A stretch of DNA of 52,485 nucleotides from Oscillospiraceae bacterium (GCA_009777255.1 WRMG01000006.1:1-52485); one strand, 5' to 3'; positions 39,738 through 49,189 are shown, counted from the first letter of the stretch. Notes: generated from the letters alone by a model not told the origin. Program-made: numbers and translations.

Positions 39738-41897
39738 TTACCACCTCTCGTTATCGCTTGTGAGCGTGCAGATCACAATAAGCTCCTCGTCGGGAACGGC
39801 GCTTGCCAGCTCCACGTCGCCCAGCGCGTATATCTGGTCTTTTTTTTGCATACCGGACAGCGTGATTATGCGCTTGCCTCTGGCTATATAGATGTTGGGC
39901 AGCTCCGCGCCCCCTTCGCCGGAAACCGTGTAGCTTTCCAGCAGATACTCCAGCAGCTTGCGGTAGCTTTTCTTTTTGCAGCGGTGGACCGTTCCGTTCC
40001 GGCGCATAAGCCTTATAACGCCCATTTTGTCAATAAGCCGCACGGCTTTTTGTCTTTTTGTAAAGATAAAGAACCGCTTTGTTTTCCGCTCGGCGGAAAA
40101 GGCGCAATAACCGGCGTTTTCCGCCTCCAAGCTTATTTGGTCCGGCGGCATTTTCAGGCTTTCGGCCGCGATCTCCCGCAGCTCGTCGTTCGTCTTTTCC
40201 TCTTGGGTCAGGTCTTTCGCTCTCATCTCCATCGCGCCTATAGCTACCGCCCGCAGCTTGTTCTTCCGGTTGTCCATCGACACAGTTACCTCCACCGTAT
40301 CGGGGGAGGCGCCCGAATGTACCGCCATATCAAAGGCCTCGCCGCGCACGGCCAGCACATCCTGCTCGGTGGGCTGATATACGGTGCGCTCTACCATTTC
40401 CCGCACCATAGCCAGTGACACTCCGATAGGGGAGATAAGAGGCGCGTTTTTTGCGATACGGTGCTTGCAGTCAAGAATTTTAGCCAAATGGGGAACGACT
40501 GTGGAAGCGCCGCCGCCGCCGCCGACAAGGACGACGGTTTCGCTGTCCAGCTGATACTCATCTAAAAAGGCATACACGACCTGAATATTTTTATCGGCCG
40601 AAAACGACAGCGCCTTGTTGGCGGTTTCTTCCACCGATAGCCCCATGGCGTTGGCCAGAGGGAGCCATGCCTTGCGGGCGGCCCCAATACTTCCCGCGGC
40701 GTAGTCGTCTTCGGGAACAAAGCCCGCGATGTTTGCCGCGCCGGAGAGGGTGAGCGCAAAGGTCTTGCCGTTTGAACATTCGATGTAAGCGTATTCGGGG
40801 TCGCCCTTCATCGGGCGGATCGCTTTAAGGACGGGGTCTTGAATATCCTCGGGGTCGGCATACGCCTCATACGCGAGCTTAGCGATATGCGCGCTGCGCG
40901 GTCCGATGTCCACCGCTTTGCCGTCGCGTAAAACCACCATGCTTCCCCCGCCGATTCCGACAGTACGCACGTCCAGCGAATTAAGATAGGTTTTATGTCC
41001 GCCTACCTCGGCGTATTGGATCATAACGCTGCCGTCGCGCACGCAGGAGATGTCAGTGCTGGTTCCGCCTACCTCCAGAAATATACCGTCGGTCAGCTTT
41101 TCATACATCAGCGCGCCCGCCACTCCTGCGGCAGGACCCGACAGAATGGTAAGGATTGGGCGGCTGCGCACCTCGTCAACCGTCATCACGCCGCCATCGC
41201 AACGCATTACCATCAGGGGGGAGTCGATTCCGGCCTGCCGGATGCTCTGTTCGGTGTAATTGGCGGCCTCCAGCATCTTGGGCATGATGCTGGCGTTTAT
41301 TACCGCGGTGCGGGTACGCACCTTGAGCCCGTACAGCTTTGACACCTCATTCCCCGCGGTTGCGGGGATCCCCTGCTCGGTATACCGCCGCGCGACGGCA
41401 TTTTCATTCTCCGGCTTGTCCACGGCGAAGGCCTCGCTTACAACCATCGACTCCGCTCCGGCGTCCCGCAGCCGGGCCAGCGCCTCATCGGCGGCGCGTA
41501 TGAGATCCTTTTCATCTCCGGTATTCACGAAGGCGTTGCCGGTTTTCAGCAATTTGCCTCTAGTCAGCTCCACATCGCCTATATGAGTGTCGGCTTTTGC
41601 CTTTATCCCCTCAAGGCCGCGGCCCAGAGTCACTATGCCGACGCTGGATACGTCCCCCTCCAGCAGCGCGTTGGTGGCCTGCGTTGTGCCGTGGGCTATG
41701 AACGAAACATCTCCGGCCTCAATTTCACAGTCCGCCATGATCCTGCGCAGGGCTTCGACGATACCGGCCGCCACACCCTCTTTTGAGTCGTGGGTTGTGG
41801 GGATTTTAATGCCGCCGATCAGACGGTAATCTCTGTCGTCAACAGCTACGGCGTCGGTAAATGTGCCGCCTACGTCTATTCCAATTCGGACCGCCAT
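39738..41897 (-). CDS. Hydantoinase A / oxoprolinase family protein without HyuB partner
   Basis: A 719-residue ASKHA-fold protein: IGIDVGGTFTDAVAVD (5-20), FIAHGTTQATNALLEG (about 66-81), LSGPAAGVAGALM, the nucleotide-binding GTSTDISCV, VGIGGGSMV, and GGGGGASTVVPHLAK in the C-terminal half. Members hydrolyse ring amides (hydantoins, 5-oxoproline) or carboxylate ketones, using ATP. The last ~200 residues are basic and not the standard C-terminal region. No HyuB-type subunit is in the operon. In the pathway it could open a cyclic substrate or activate a carbonyl compound; I cannot choose. Confidence 0.82.
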   Translation of the reverse strand: MAVRIGIDVGGTFTDAVAVDDRDYRLIGGIKIPTTHDSKEGVAAGIVEALRRIMADCEIEAGDVSFIAHGTTQATNALLEGDVSSVGIVTLGRGLEGIKAKADTHIGDVELTRGKLLKTGNAFVNTGDEKDLIRAADEALARLRDAGAESMVVSEAFAVDKPENENAVARRYTEQGIPATAGNEVSKLYGLKVRTRTAVINASIMPKMLEAANYTEQSIRQAGIDSPLMVMRCDGGVMTVDEVRSRPILTILSGPAAGVAGALMYEKLTDGIFLEVGGTSTDISCVRDGSVMIQYAEVGGHKTYLNSLDVRTVGIGGGSMVVLRDGKAVDIGPRSAHIAKLAYEAYADPEDIQDPVLKAIRPMKGDPEYAYIECSNGKTFALTLSGAANIAGFVPEDDYAAGSIGAARKAWLPLANAMGLSVEETANKALSFSADKNIQVVYAFLDEYQLDSETVVLVGGGGGASTVVPHLAKILDCKHRIAKNAPLISPIGVSLAMVREMVERTVYQPTEQDVLAVRGEAFDMAVHSGASPDTVEVTVSMDNRKNKLRAVAIGAMEMRAKDLTQEEKTNDELREIAAESLKMPPDQISLEAENAGYCAFSAERKTKRFFIFTKRQKAVRLIDKMGVIRLMRRNGTVHRCKKKSYRKLLEYLLESYTVSGEGGAELPNIYIARGKRIITLSGMQKKDQIYALGDVELASAVPDEELIVICTLTSDNERW

Positions 41898-41913
41898 GGG
41901 GCGTCATCTCCTT

Positions 41914-43227
41914 TCAGATCAGCAGCACGGCGACGGCGATGGTAGTGACTGCCGTGAGTGCCCACCGCCAGAGGAACAGCTTGTTGGTCGCGGTGATGGA
42001 ATCTGAGCCTACGTAATTTGAAACATACACTACAACGGTGGAGGTGGGGCAGCCGTCGTTGGCCCAGCGGCAAAGCGAGTAAAATACCGCGCCGAGAATA
42101 ACGGGCGACAGCTTGCCGGTGGTGATCATGCAGGCGAGCAGACCAGCGCCCAGACCGTAGATATTCAGCGGTCCGCGGTACAGCACGCCCGGCGCCAGAA
42201 TGATGACGAAGATCACAAGGATGAATACGGTGCCCGGCGTGATAACGTCCATGAAAACCTGAATTGATTCCTGCGTGCGCGCGGCGGTCATGGCTTTCAG
42301 CGCCATGCCTATGCCGATACACAGCCCGATAGGGGGCGCGGCGTCCTTGCCCGCCTCATGGAAAGCGGTGACAAGCATATTGACGTACTGCTTTATGTTT
42401 TTATTTACGGTGAAGATGACGAGCCATAATATGCCGATGTAGAAGCAGGCCATAGGCGGCACCCCGAACACCATAGTCAGCACCACTATAATAAGCGGGG
42501 TAAGACAGGCCATCATGCCACGTATGCCCTTAACCTGTTTTTCGGGCGCGAACGCTTCCTCTTCATCGACGTCTTCCTCAGTTTCGACGGGCGCGGCAAA
42601 GGCTATTTTTTTAGCGCCCTTCTTGAAAATAAAGAACAGGTAGACCACAATGAAAATACCGGCGCCGGCAGCCAGCACTATAGCCGGCATACGCAGATCG
42701 GTAAACTCAATACCCGCCACCTGAGTCAATGCGGACATGTTAGCGGTATTCAGGGAGTAGCCGATGCCGAAGGCCATCAGGAAAAGATTGGCGGCGGCGG
42801 CGGGCGGGACCCCTATGGACAGCATTATCGGAAGCACCACGCCGCTTACCATCATTGCCGCGCCGGTTCCATACAGCGAGGTGAACAGGAACGCGGTGAC
42901 GGCGCACAGAAGCAGCGCGATTATGACGGGCTTATCTCCGCCCAGCTCGGCGGCTTTTTTAATGAGAGTCTGGGTCACGCCGGTACGGTCCATGATGCCG
43001 GAGAGCCAGCAGGCAATAAAAATGAGGAACGCGGTGCCGGCCAGATAAGTTGTACCGTCCACCAGAACCAGATTGAACAGGCTGTCCTCTCCCATGATCG
43101 GGAAGCGGGCCAGCACCGCCACCGCAATGGCCATCACCGGCAGCGCGAACAGCGCCGGCAGCTTTTTGGTAGCCATCAAAACGGCAATTATAATAAAAGC
43201 GATGATGATAAGAACTCCTATAAACAT
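41914..43227 (-). CDS. Ion-coupled organic-anion transporter (GntP/DcuC/citrate-type IT superfamily)
   Basis: A 437-residue permease with about 12 membrane helices in two halves joined by an acidic loop (EEDVDEEEAFAPEKQ, about 217-231). Repeated GTGAAMMVSGVVLPI-like and GPLNIYGLGAGLLA-like re-entrant segments are typical of the ion-transporter superfamily that carries gluconate, citrate or C4-dicarboxylates. As the only permease in the operon it is the likely importer of the pathway substrate, probably an organic anion. GGGGAGA precedes the start. Confidence 0.78.
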   Translation of the reverse strand: MFIGVLIIIAFIIIAVLMATKKLPALFALPVMAIAVAVLARFPIMGEDSLFNLVLVDGTTYLAGTAFLIFIACWLSGIMDRTGVTQTLIKKAAELGGDKPVIIALLLCAVTAFLFTSLYGTGAAMMVSGVVLPIMLSIGVPPAAAANLFLMAFGIGYSLNTANMSALTQVAGIEFTDLRMPAIVLAAGAGIFIVVYLFFIFKKGAKKIAFAAPVETEEDVDEEEAFAPEKQVKGIRGMMACLTPLIIVVLTMVFGVPPMACFYIGILWLVIFTVNKNIKQYVNMLVTAFHEAGKDAAPPIGLCIGIGMALKAMTAARTQESIQVFMDVITPGTVFILVIFVIILAPGVLYRGPLNIYGLGAGLLACMITTGKLSPVILGAVFYSLCRWANDGCPTSTVVVYVSNYVGSDSITATNKLFLWRWALTAVTTIAVAVLLI

Positions 43228-43279
43228 ATAAATCTCCCCTTTTTACAGAATAGGTTGAGGTTGATCCGTTAACGGAATA

Positions 43280-43675
43280 TCAGCCGATCCCCGCGATGAC
43301 CTCCATTTCGATAAGACACTGCCTGCCGTCGTGGACGAACAGGGCGGCCTCGTGGGAGGAACGCGCCGGATAGTCGCCTTTTGGGAAATACTCCTCATAG
43401 GTTTTGATGAAGCCGCTTAAATTTCTTCCGGGCTCGAACACGTAAGCCGTCACCCGCAGAACATGGTCAAAATCGGTTCCGGCGTCCTCCAGAAGATACT
43501 TCAGGTTTTGCATAGTTTGTCTGGTCTGTTCCTCGATGGTGCCGCCCACTATTTCGCCGTCCATTCCGAAAGGGACCACCGTGGTAAAGAACAGATTGTT
43601 CCATTTCAGTCCCTGAGAATAACTGCCTAAGGCGGGCGCTGCCCGGTTTGAGTTGATCTGGATTCTCGCGCTCAT
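43280..43675 (-). CDS. RidA-family protein
   Basis: A 131-residue YjgF/YER057c/UK114 protein. It has GSYSQGLKWNNLFFTT near residue 17, and YPARSS (about 102-107) with the Arg that binds the carboxylate of imine or enamine substrates. RidA hydrolyses reactive 2-aminoacrylate-type intermediates. It suggests that an imine or enamine arises in this pathway, for example in opening a nitrogenous ring or deaminating an amino acid. SD is AAAGGAGGA. Confidence 0.92.
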   Translation of the reverse strand: MSARIQINSNRAAPALGSYSQGLKWNNLFFTTVVPFGMDGEIVGGTIEEQTRQTMQNLKYLLEDAGTDFDHVLRVTAYVFEPGRNLSGFIKTYEEYFPKGDYPARSSHEAALFVHDGRQCLIEMEVIAGIG

Positions 43676-43748
43676 AACTCAGTTCCTCCTTTGTTTAGAA
43701 TATATTTCCAACTGCCTCGTGACGGCGCCCAATTCCGCCGGAGGCAAA

Positions 43749-45257
43749 TCATTGGCGGAAGGTTTTTCCGTTATACTCGTCATACAGCGGCTTGAGAGCG
43801 GGATAAAGTTTTTTGAACATCCCGTACATTCTGTCGTACACTGCCGCGTACCGTTCTCTGGGATAAAATGTGTCCTTTATCCTGACGAACGCGGCGGCGC
43901 CCCGATACCCGTACAGTCCCATGCCGATACCCGCGGTCAGCGCGCTGCCTATGGCTCCGGCGTACCGCGGCGACTGAGTGACGCGTACAGGAACCTGAAG
44001 AATGTCCGCGGCCATTTGCATCCAGAAAGGGTCTCCGGCGCCCCCGCCAACCGCGACGAGGGTTTGTATATCTTTGCCGGTGTCTTCGCGGAAGCAGTCC
44101 AGCTGCCCGCGCAAGCTGTAACATACACCCTCCATTACGGCGTTCAGGATGTGACGGCGATCATGCAGGTTGGTCATGTTGAAAAACACCGCCTTGGCGT
44201 TTTCGTCGCATATCGGGAAATTTTCGCCGCACAGCCATGACGTGGCAATCAGACTGCCGCTTCCGCGCGGAACCTGTTCCGCCTGACCGGACACGAAATC
44301 GTAAATCTTACGCCCCATGCGGTTCTTCTCCTCGCGGTAAAACTGATCAATGGCCCAGTCCAGCATCCGGCCCGCGCTCTGGGTGCCTCCGCCGTAAATC
44401 AGCACATCTTTGTTGATGCTGTAGATCTGGTATGCGCCGGGACTGACGGAGTCAAGCCGTTTTGCGCCGGTCATGACCGACAGCCAGCCCGAGGTGGAAA
44501 AACAGATATGCGCGTCGCCCTCCAGCAGACAGCCGGCGCCCGCCGCCGCGCCGGGTACGTCACCCGTGCCCATGTATATACGTGTTCCGGTGGTAAGGCC
44601 CAGCTCGTCAGCCGCCTCCGGCGTGAGGTTGCCGACATATTCGGCGCATAGCTTCAGGGGCGGTATGCGCGTCTCTTCGACACCGGCAATTTGATACAGC
44701 TTTTTCTTAAACGCGCGCTGCTCAGGGTCCAGAGAATAAGGGCCGGAGTTCGTAAGCTCCATGTGCAGCTTTCCGGAGGCCTTATAAGTTATGTAACCGG
44801 TACAGTCGGCAAACCAGGCCGTTCTTTGAAACAGATACGGCAGATGCTGCCGCAGCCATAAATATTTTGCCGCTACCGTGGTGGGCGTGGCAAACGCGCA
44901 GCCCAGCTGCCCGTTTATATAGTCCGCTTGCTCTCCGGCGCGCCCGTCCAAAAAAGTGATGGTATTGTAAAGAGGGCGGCAGTTTTCGTCCAGAGGTATC
45001 AGCCCCATGCCCTGAGTGCATAAAGACATGCCGAGTACGCGCGCGCCGTCTATGCCCGTTTTCTTGATAAGCTCACGGGTACATTCGCATGCGGCGTTCC
45101 AGTAAACCTCAGGATCCTGCTCGGCAAAGCTGATTTTTGAAACCAGCAGAGAGTAACTGCGGCCGGCGGTGCCCAACAGCTCGCCGTCCAAGGAGGTCAG
45201 CACCGCCTTCAGGCCGCCCGTGCCGAAATCAAAGCCTAAGATATATCCCCGCTCCAT
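43749..45257 (-). CDS. FGGY-family carbohydrate kinase
   Basis: A 502-residue kinase of the xylulokinase/glycerol kinase fold: GFDFGTGGLKAVL (8-20) is the first phosphate loop, FAEQDPEVYWNAA is the substrate region, TGDVPGAAAGAGCL (about 230) and GGGTQSAGRMLDW lead to GGGAGDPFWMQMAADI (about 410-425), the adenosine loop. ATP phosphorylates a sugar, polyol or sugar acid in the cytosol. ATG at 45257 is chosen; the upstream extension falls in the dehydrogenase gene. Best guess is a xylulokinase-like or tetritol kinase-like enzyme. Confidence 0.9.
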   Translation of the reverse strand: MERGYILGFDFGTGGLKAVLTSLDGELLGTAGRSYSLLVSKISFAEQDPEVYWNAACECTRELIKKTGIDGARVLGMSLCTQGMGLIPLDENCRPLYNTITFLDGRAGEQADYINGQLGCAFATPTTVAAKYLWLRQHLPYLFQRTAWFADCTGYITYKASGKLHMELTNSGPYSLDPEQRAFKKKLYQIAGVEETRIPPLKLCAEYVGNLTPEAADELGLTTGTRIYMGTGDVPGAAAGAGCLLEGDAHICFSTSGWLSVMTGAKRLDSVSPGAYQIYSINKDVLIYGGGTQSAGRMLDWAIDQFYREEKNRMGRKIYDFVSGQAEQVPRGSGSLIATSWLCGENFPICDENAKAVFFNMTNLHDRRHILNAVMEGVCYSLRGQLDCFREDTGKDIQTLVAVGGGAGDPFWMQMAADILQVPVRVTQSPRYAGAIGSALTAGIGMGLYGYRGAAAFVRIKDTFYPRERYAAVYDRMYGMFKKLYPALKPLYDEYNGKTFRQ

Positions 45258-45274
45258 AACGCACCACCCGTATT

Positions 45275-46330
45275 TTATATGCTTTGTAAATCCACGCTCA
45301 CCCGATATGAATCCGGCATTGAGGCGTGTTCCAAAGCTCTGGCGAACTCCCTGAGCGGAAATGTTTTGCCCTCCAGACATTTGGATACGTCAATGCTCCG
45401 GTCCCCCAGCATTTTGGCCGCCTCGATAAAATCGGCGTTGTCGGCGTTGACGGTTCCGATTATTTCCTGCTTGCGGTAATGCAGAAGATTTGCGTCGAAA
45501 TCCAGCTCCGGCTTAGGGTATCCGGCGGCAAAAATAAGCATTCTGCCCTTGAAGTGCCTGAGCATATCGTACGCCTGCCTGTAAGCGGCCGTATTGCCTA
45601 CGGCGGGAATTACCACGTCGGCGCCTCCTCCTGTCAGCTCCCGTACGACCGCGACAGGATCACAGGTTTTGGCGTTGACGACCGGGCCGATTTCCATATC
45701 CGTGGCGCGTCGGATTTTTTTGTCCGATATGTCGGTCATGATAACGCGCGCGCCGTATGCTTTGGCAACCTGCGCGTTTATCAGCCCCATGGCGCCCGCT
45801 CCCACCACCACAACCGTATCCGCGGGCTTCACGCGCGCGCGTTTCATGCCCTGTATAACGGTGGCGACCGGCTCCAGAAACGCGGCCTCCTGAGCGGGGA
45901 TGTCGTTGGAAACCTTGATGGCCAGACGTTGGGGGATAAATTTATAATTGGCAAACCCTTTTACGCCGTGAAAGCCATCCAGCCCGACGCCTGTATATGG
46001 CGCATAGCGGCAGTCGCCGGTGTTTCCGGTACGGCAGTCGCCGCACACGCCGCACTGCTGGTTCAGCTTGCCGACCCTGTTCCCGAGCTGAAACTCGCCG
46101 ATGACCTCCGCGCCCTTTTCTATCACGATGCCTACATACTCGTGCCCGTCGGCCATGGGTGATTGGAATTGCCTTAACCCCATCCAACGCTGATAATCCT
46201 CGGTGCAGATGTTGCAAATCTCCATTTTAAGCAGCATCTGATCCGGCAGGAGGGGTGGCAGCTCCCCGAGGCGAACCTCCGCCTTGCCCGGTCCCAGCTG
46301 TACACCGAAATGCGCCGTTATGAATCCCAT
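45275..46330 (-). CDS. Zinc-dependent medium-chain alcohol/polyol dehydrogenase
   Basis: A 351-residue MDR enzyme. Catalytic zinc residues are in CNICTEDY and DGHEYVG; the structural zinc lobe is CGVCGDCRTGNTGDC (four Cys). The NAD(P)-binding motif is VGAGAMGLINAQVA (about 175-188). It resembles L-threonine, sorbitol and tetritol dehydrogenases. It is the first gene of the operon, with GGAGGGCTG before the ATG at 46330. It should oxidise a hydroxyl of the imported substrate. Confidence 0.92.
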   Translation of the reverse strand: MGFITAHFGVQLGPGKAEVRLGELPPLLPDQMLLKMEICNICTEDYQRWMGLRQFQSPMADGHEYVGIVIEKGAEVIGEFQLGNRVGKLNQQCGVCGDCRTGNTGDCRYAPYTGVGLDGFHGVKGFANYKFIPQRLAIKVSNDIPAQEAAFLEPVATVIQGMKRARVKPADTVVVVGAGAMGLINAQVAKAYGARVIMTDISDKKIRRATDMEIGPVVNAKTCDPVAVVRELTGGGADVVIPAVGNTAAYRQAYDMLRHFKGRMLIFAAGYPKPELDFDANLLHYRKQEIIGTVNADNADFIEAAKMLGDRSIDVSKCLEGKTFPLREFARALEHASMPDSYRVSVDLQSI

Positions 46331-46346
46331 ATTGCAGCCCTCCTGT

Positions 46347-46375
46347 TTGACAGCGTTTTTTAAGTGTGCTATTAT
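46347..46375 (+). promoter_or_regulatory. Promoter of the GntR regulator and candidate operator
   Basis: TTGACA (46347-46352), 17 bases, TATTAT (46370-46375), nearly consensus. The 70-base divergent gap also has the inverted repeat TTTTTAA-11 bases-TTAAAAA (about 46357-46381) over the -10 box, a plausible site for GntR binding that could silence both directions. A clear -35/-10 pair for the operon on the minus strand is not evident. Confidence 0.6.
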
Positions 46376-46409
46376 TAAAAACATCAGTTAAGGAAAGGGG
46401 TTGTGCGTT

Positions 46410-47174
46410 TTGCTGAACCGTAAGATGTCCACGCCGCTGCACATGCAGGTGCGTAATATACTGCTTGACAGAATCACTTCACAGATATATCCCGTAAACG
46501 AGCAAATTCCGTCGGAGAACGATCTGAGCAAAGAATTTGGTATCAGCCGGATGACCTTGCGGAATGTAATTACAGAATTGGTATGGGGCGGCTATCTGTA
46601 CCGGATACAGGGCAAGGGTACTTATGTGTCCGAGCCTAAAATTACCGCCCGCCCAACAAAACACACCGGAATACACGAGCAAATAGAGCAGATGGGGTAT
46701 AAGGTGAAAATTGTGCCCGTGGGCGTGGAGTTAAGGCCCTGCACAGATTTTGTTAAAAGAGAGATGAAACTTGACGGCGATGAAAAGGTGTTTTCCATTT
46801 TAAGGCTGCGCTATGTCCAGGGTAAGCCGCTGAGTCTGGATACGTCTTTTATCCCTAAGAAATTCTGTCCCGGCATGACGCTTGAAGACTTCGGAAGGGC
46901 GGATCTCGGCGAGATACTGGAAAAGCGCTGCGGGCTGGCTTTGCATTACGCCGAGGAAACGCTGGAGGCCATATCAGCCGGCAAAGAGGAAGCCGAATAT
47001 CTCAGCGTTCAAGTGGGGGACCCTTTGCTGCTGCTCTGCGACAAAATATATGACGCTGAAAACCGCCTGTTTGAATACAGCCGCGTGGCCTTTCGGGGAG
47101 ATAATATCCGTATCAAAAATCAATATCCGATGGAACATCCTCTGAACCCCGAATTGAATATAGTTTTAAGATAA
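46410..47174 (+). CDS. GntR-family (HutC subfamily) transcriptional regulator
   Basis: A 254-residue repressor-type protein: winged helix (about 1-70, EQIPSENDLSKEFGISRMTLRNVI) then a UTRA ligand-binding domain (about 85-250). The start is uncertain between TTG at 46401 and TTG at 46410; both have AAGGAAAGGGG upstream. Divergent from the 13-gene operon, it is its likely regulator, released by the pathway substrate or a phosphorylated intermediate. Confidence 0.92.
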   Translation: MLNRKMSTPLHMQVRNILLDRITSQIYPVNEQIPSENDLSKEFGISRMTLRNVITELVWGGYLYRIQGKGTYVSEPKITARPTKHTGIHEQIEQMGYKVKIVPVGVELRPCTDFVKREMKLDGDEKVFSILRLRYVQGKPLSLDTSFIPKKFCPGMTLEDFGRADLGEILEKRCGLALHYAEETLEAISAGKEEAEYLSVQVGDPLLLLCDKIYDAENRLFEYSRVAFRGDNIRIKNQYPMEHPLNPELNIVLR

Positions 47175-47345
47175 ATATTGTGACAAAGGGCGTTTATTTA
47201 TGCATATAGATGTATAGACAAGTATATACATAATTATAGCAATTCCGCAGCAGCGGTCAATAGCAGAAACAAACAAAAATAGACGCGCATAACTCGAAAA
47301 AATTGTGCAATTCTGCTAAAGTCAAAAATGAGGCGGGGGATTAAA

Positions 47346-48233
47346 TTGAAAAAACATATCGGTATTACGACCGCCATGTTATCGGCTTTTATTTTCGGAT
47401 TCACCCATATTCTGGTGAAAATGTCCTATGACGGCGGCGGCAACGGGATTACCGTGACATTTTTCAGGGCGGCGTTTGCGGTTCCCGTGCTGTTTGTGAT
47501 TCTAAGGGCAAAAAAAATTCCCTTCCGCGTTAACAGAAAGGAAATTCGTGATTTATTGGTTATCGGCGCGTTGGGTTCGGCGGCGACCCCTCTGCTGCTT
47601 TACACCTCCTACTCGTATATATCTGTCGGGCTGGCCGCGGTTTTGCACTTCTTTTTTCCGGTGATTATAACGCTGGCGAATGTGATGTTTTTCAAAGAAA
47701 AAGCCAGCCGGCCCATCGTTTTGTCCGTAATGCTGGGCATAGCCGGAGTTGCTCTCTCATTTGAGGGGGCTTTGACGGGAAACCCCTTAGGCTTCGCGCT
47801 CGCTTTAGCGTCCGGCGTCACGCACGCCGTTTATATGCTGGGGGTACAGCATACGGCGCTGCGCGGAATGCACTGCTTTAAGATTTCCTTTTATCTCTGT
47901 ATTGTACAGGCCGCAATCTCTCTTCCGTTTGGGTGGAATTCCCAAAGCCTTGTATTTCAGCTTACACCGGCGGCATGGGGATATATATTGGCCGTTTCGC
48001 TGTTCACCGTTATCGGCGCCCTCTCGCTTTTGCAGGTTAGTGTGCGGTATGCCGGAGCCACAGCCGCCGCCGTTCTGTCGACGATTGAACCTATTACCAG
48101 CGTTATTCTTGGGGCGCTGCTGTTGAGCGAAACATTTACCCCGTTAAAAATACTGTCGGCCGTGTTTATTTTGGCAAGCGTTGTGCTTGTATGCGGCTTC
48201 AGACGAGAAAGCAACCGTTCGTCAACGAGTTAG
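47346..48233 (+). CDS. EamA/DMT-family permease
   Basis: A 295-residue drug/metabolite transporter with ten membrane helices in two EamA repeats (about 5-135 and 150-290; the second ends STIEPITSVILGALLLSE). TTG at 47346 is preferred since GAGGCGGGGG (47330-47339) then serves as the ribosome binding site; ATG at 47328 has none. The 170-base upstream gap is AT-rich and has no clear promoter I would commit to. The stop overlaps the stop of the convergent gene by 4 bases (TTAG). Substrate unknown. Confidence 0.87.
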   Translation: MKKHIGITTAMLSAFIFGFTHILVKMSYDGGGNGITVTFFRAAFAVPVLFVILRAKKIPFRVNRKEIRDLLVIGALGSAATPLLLYTSYSYISVGLAAVLHFFFPVIITLANVMFFKEKASRPIVLSVMLGIAGVALSFEGALTGNPLGFALALASGVTHAVYMLGVQHTALRGMHCFKISFYLCIVQAAISLPFGWNSQSLVFQLTPAAWGYILAVSLFTVIGALSLLQVSVRYAGATAAAVLSTIEPITSVILGALLLSETFTPLKILSAVFILASVVLVCGFRRESNRSSTS

Positions 48234-49189
48234 ACATAACGCGTACCTTTCCATGTGCTCCAAACTCCGATGGCGGTGTCGATCATGGCCGCGGCGACAA
48301 ATATTACGGAGAAGAAGACGGCAAACCCACCGGGCCGCAAGAAGCTGACCTTGCCGGAGAGAGTGAGCGCAAACTCAATAAAATCACCGCTTAGTAAATC
48401 CGGCCAGCGCAGTATATAGATAACGATACTTACCTGCGCGACATTGCGGACCGCGTTTATAACGCAAAGCGGGATATTCCATCTTGCCCAGTACAGCTTA
48501 AAGCCGTCGGCGATAAGCGCCATACACCCTAACAGAATAATATGCGGAATCAATCTGTCCAGCGCCGCCTGTGAAAAAGGGTTGATAATCTCTGAGTTGC
48601 GCACGAATATAAAGAACACTTCGCCTCGGATTATCATCGCGGTAAAAAGGATTGTGAAAAATACAGTCAGGCCCATCTCGGTCAAGGTTGAGGAGCGTTT
48701 GATTTTTACACCGCTCTGTTCCGGCAAGCGCGGCAGATCGCCGACTGTCCACCGTTTTTCCTTATACGCGCCGCTGTGTTCGGCAATAACGAAGCCTATG
48801 GTGACCCACAGCGCGGCTTGCAGCGCGCCTGAAAACGCCATGCCTATGGATTTTGCGGCAATCGTGTAGACCGAACCCGAGAAAATATTCATAATAAAAC
48901 CTGCGCAGGCGCAGACGACCGCAACGATCAGCGTCACCGTCTTGAGGGTGGAGATATAGATGTCGAACATGGCGGGCGAAATCAGATACCGCGGCGTCTG
49001 CCGGTACCGCTCCGCCAGTACGCGCGGCGAACCCAGATTTGTCAATACGCCTATAATATCCTGTTCGCCCGGGTCATCCGGCAGCATATCGGTTATGCTC
49101 GCTTCCAGTTCGCGCCTAATTTCGCCGCGCTCTTTCTCCGGCAAACGGCGTGTGACATCGTAAATATAACGCTCAATCATTTCATTCAT
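48230..49189 (-). CDS. HAAS/DUF1700-like membrane protein paired with PadR
   Basis: A 319-residue protein. Residues 1-65 form the helical prefix domain (MIERYIYDVTRRLPEKERGEIRRELEA, then LGSPRVLAERYR) found in proteins encoded beside PadR regulators. Seven or so membrane helices follow. It is translationally coupled to padR (ATGA overlap). Such pairs sense membrane or envelope conditions, but the function is not established. Confidence 0.82.
   Translation of the reverse strand: MNEMIERYIYDVTRRLPEKERGEIRRELEASITDMLPDDPGEQDIIGVLTNLGSPRVLAERYRQTPRYLISPAMFDIYISTLKTVTLIVAVVCACAGFIMNIFSGSVYTIAAKSIGMAFSGALQAALWVTIGFVIAEHSGAYKEKRWTVGDLPRLPEQSGVKIKRSSTLTEMGLTVFFTILFTAMIIRGEVFFIFVRNSEIINPFSQAALDRLIPHIILLGCMALIADGFKLYWARWNIPLCVINAVRNVAQVSIVIYILRWPDLLSGDFIEFALTLSGKVSFLRPGGFAVFFSVIFVAAAMIDTAIGVWSTWKGTRYV

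Noticed and set aside
43653-44240. 195-residue plus-strand frame opposite RidA and the FGGY kinase
   Set aside because: Antisense shadow without ribosome binding site; the minus-strand genes are clear.
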